Source: an uncultured Phycisphaerales bacterium (GTDB lineage: Bacteria; Planctomycetota; Phycisphaerae; WQYP01). Taken from it: a stretch of 5,823 nucleotides of DNA. The notes beneath the pieces are model-generated. The model ran no database searches, was not told where the DNA came from, and worked only from the letters and a program-made list of their open reading frames with translations. Below, in pieces: positions 5,805 through 5,823 of this stretch. A program made the position numbers and the translations under genes. Every line of letters begins with the position of its first letter. The stretch's first letter is position 1. The DNA is taken from positions 1 to 5,823 of the forward strand of contig CAIPTQ010000363.1 in the NCBI GenBank assembly GCA_903868035.1. The letters are read 5' to 3'.

Positions 5805-5823
5805 ATGACTGATACAGCGCCAC
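5805..5823 (+). CDS. Possible start of another gene, cut by the right edge
   Basis: An ATG at 5805 opens MTDTAP before the window ends. This is a natural-looking protein start, but only six codons are visible and the upstream bases (CCTTCCAGGCG) give at most a weak ribosome site. On the other strand a frame also runs in from the edge, but it continues into the C-rich tract and the 7-bp repeat and is not convincing. Confidence 0.2.

Overview
The window looks like a piece of a GC-rich chromosome from the Planctomycetota / Verrucomicrobiota / Lentisphaerota side of Bacteria. Three things point there. The right-hand gene is a type II pseudopilin-like protein of the DG-containing family that is greatly expanded in those phyla. 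The large gene is a secreted glycoside hydrolase of the kind they carry in many copies. The intergenic DNA holds short A-rich tandem repeats. The phylum cannot be fixed from this sequence alone.

Layout, left to right. Positions 1-406 (minus strand) are the 5' part of a gene running off the left edge; its product is an exported protein with a DsbD N-terminal-like beta-sandwich. Positions 407-807 are a divergent intergenic region with an A+T-rich core, two good inverted repeats, a LacI-type palindrome and a small A-rich repeat. Positions 808-4119 (plus) encode an 1103-residue exported GH106-like (alpha-L-rhamnosidase-type) glycoside hydrolase. A tRNA-Ser(GCT) gene follows at 4189-4279 with its own promoter-like boxes. 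Positions 4280-4744 contain no gene I can support. Positions 4745-5596 (plus) encode the pseudopilin-like protein, followed by a terminator-like hairpin, a four-unit 7-bp repeat, a C-rich tract and possibly the first codons of another gene at the right edge.

The genes do not form one operon: the first two protein genes are divergent, and a tRNA with a long non-coding stretch separates the hydrolase from the pseudopilin. The common theme is export: all three proteins start with a signal peptide or a prepilin leader. This fits a cell that breaks down complex polysaccharide at or outside its surface, but no metabolic link between the three is shown by the sequence.

I see no clearly new multi-gene system. 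The best leads are a sharp internal change of codon usage inside the hydrolase gene (about 2893-3474), two similar NGRG/Ala-Pro-rich insertions in the same enzyme, and the inverted repeats in the divergent intergenic region.
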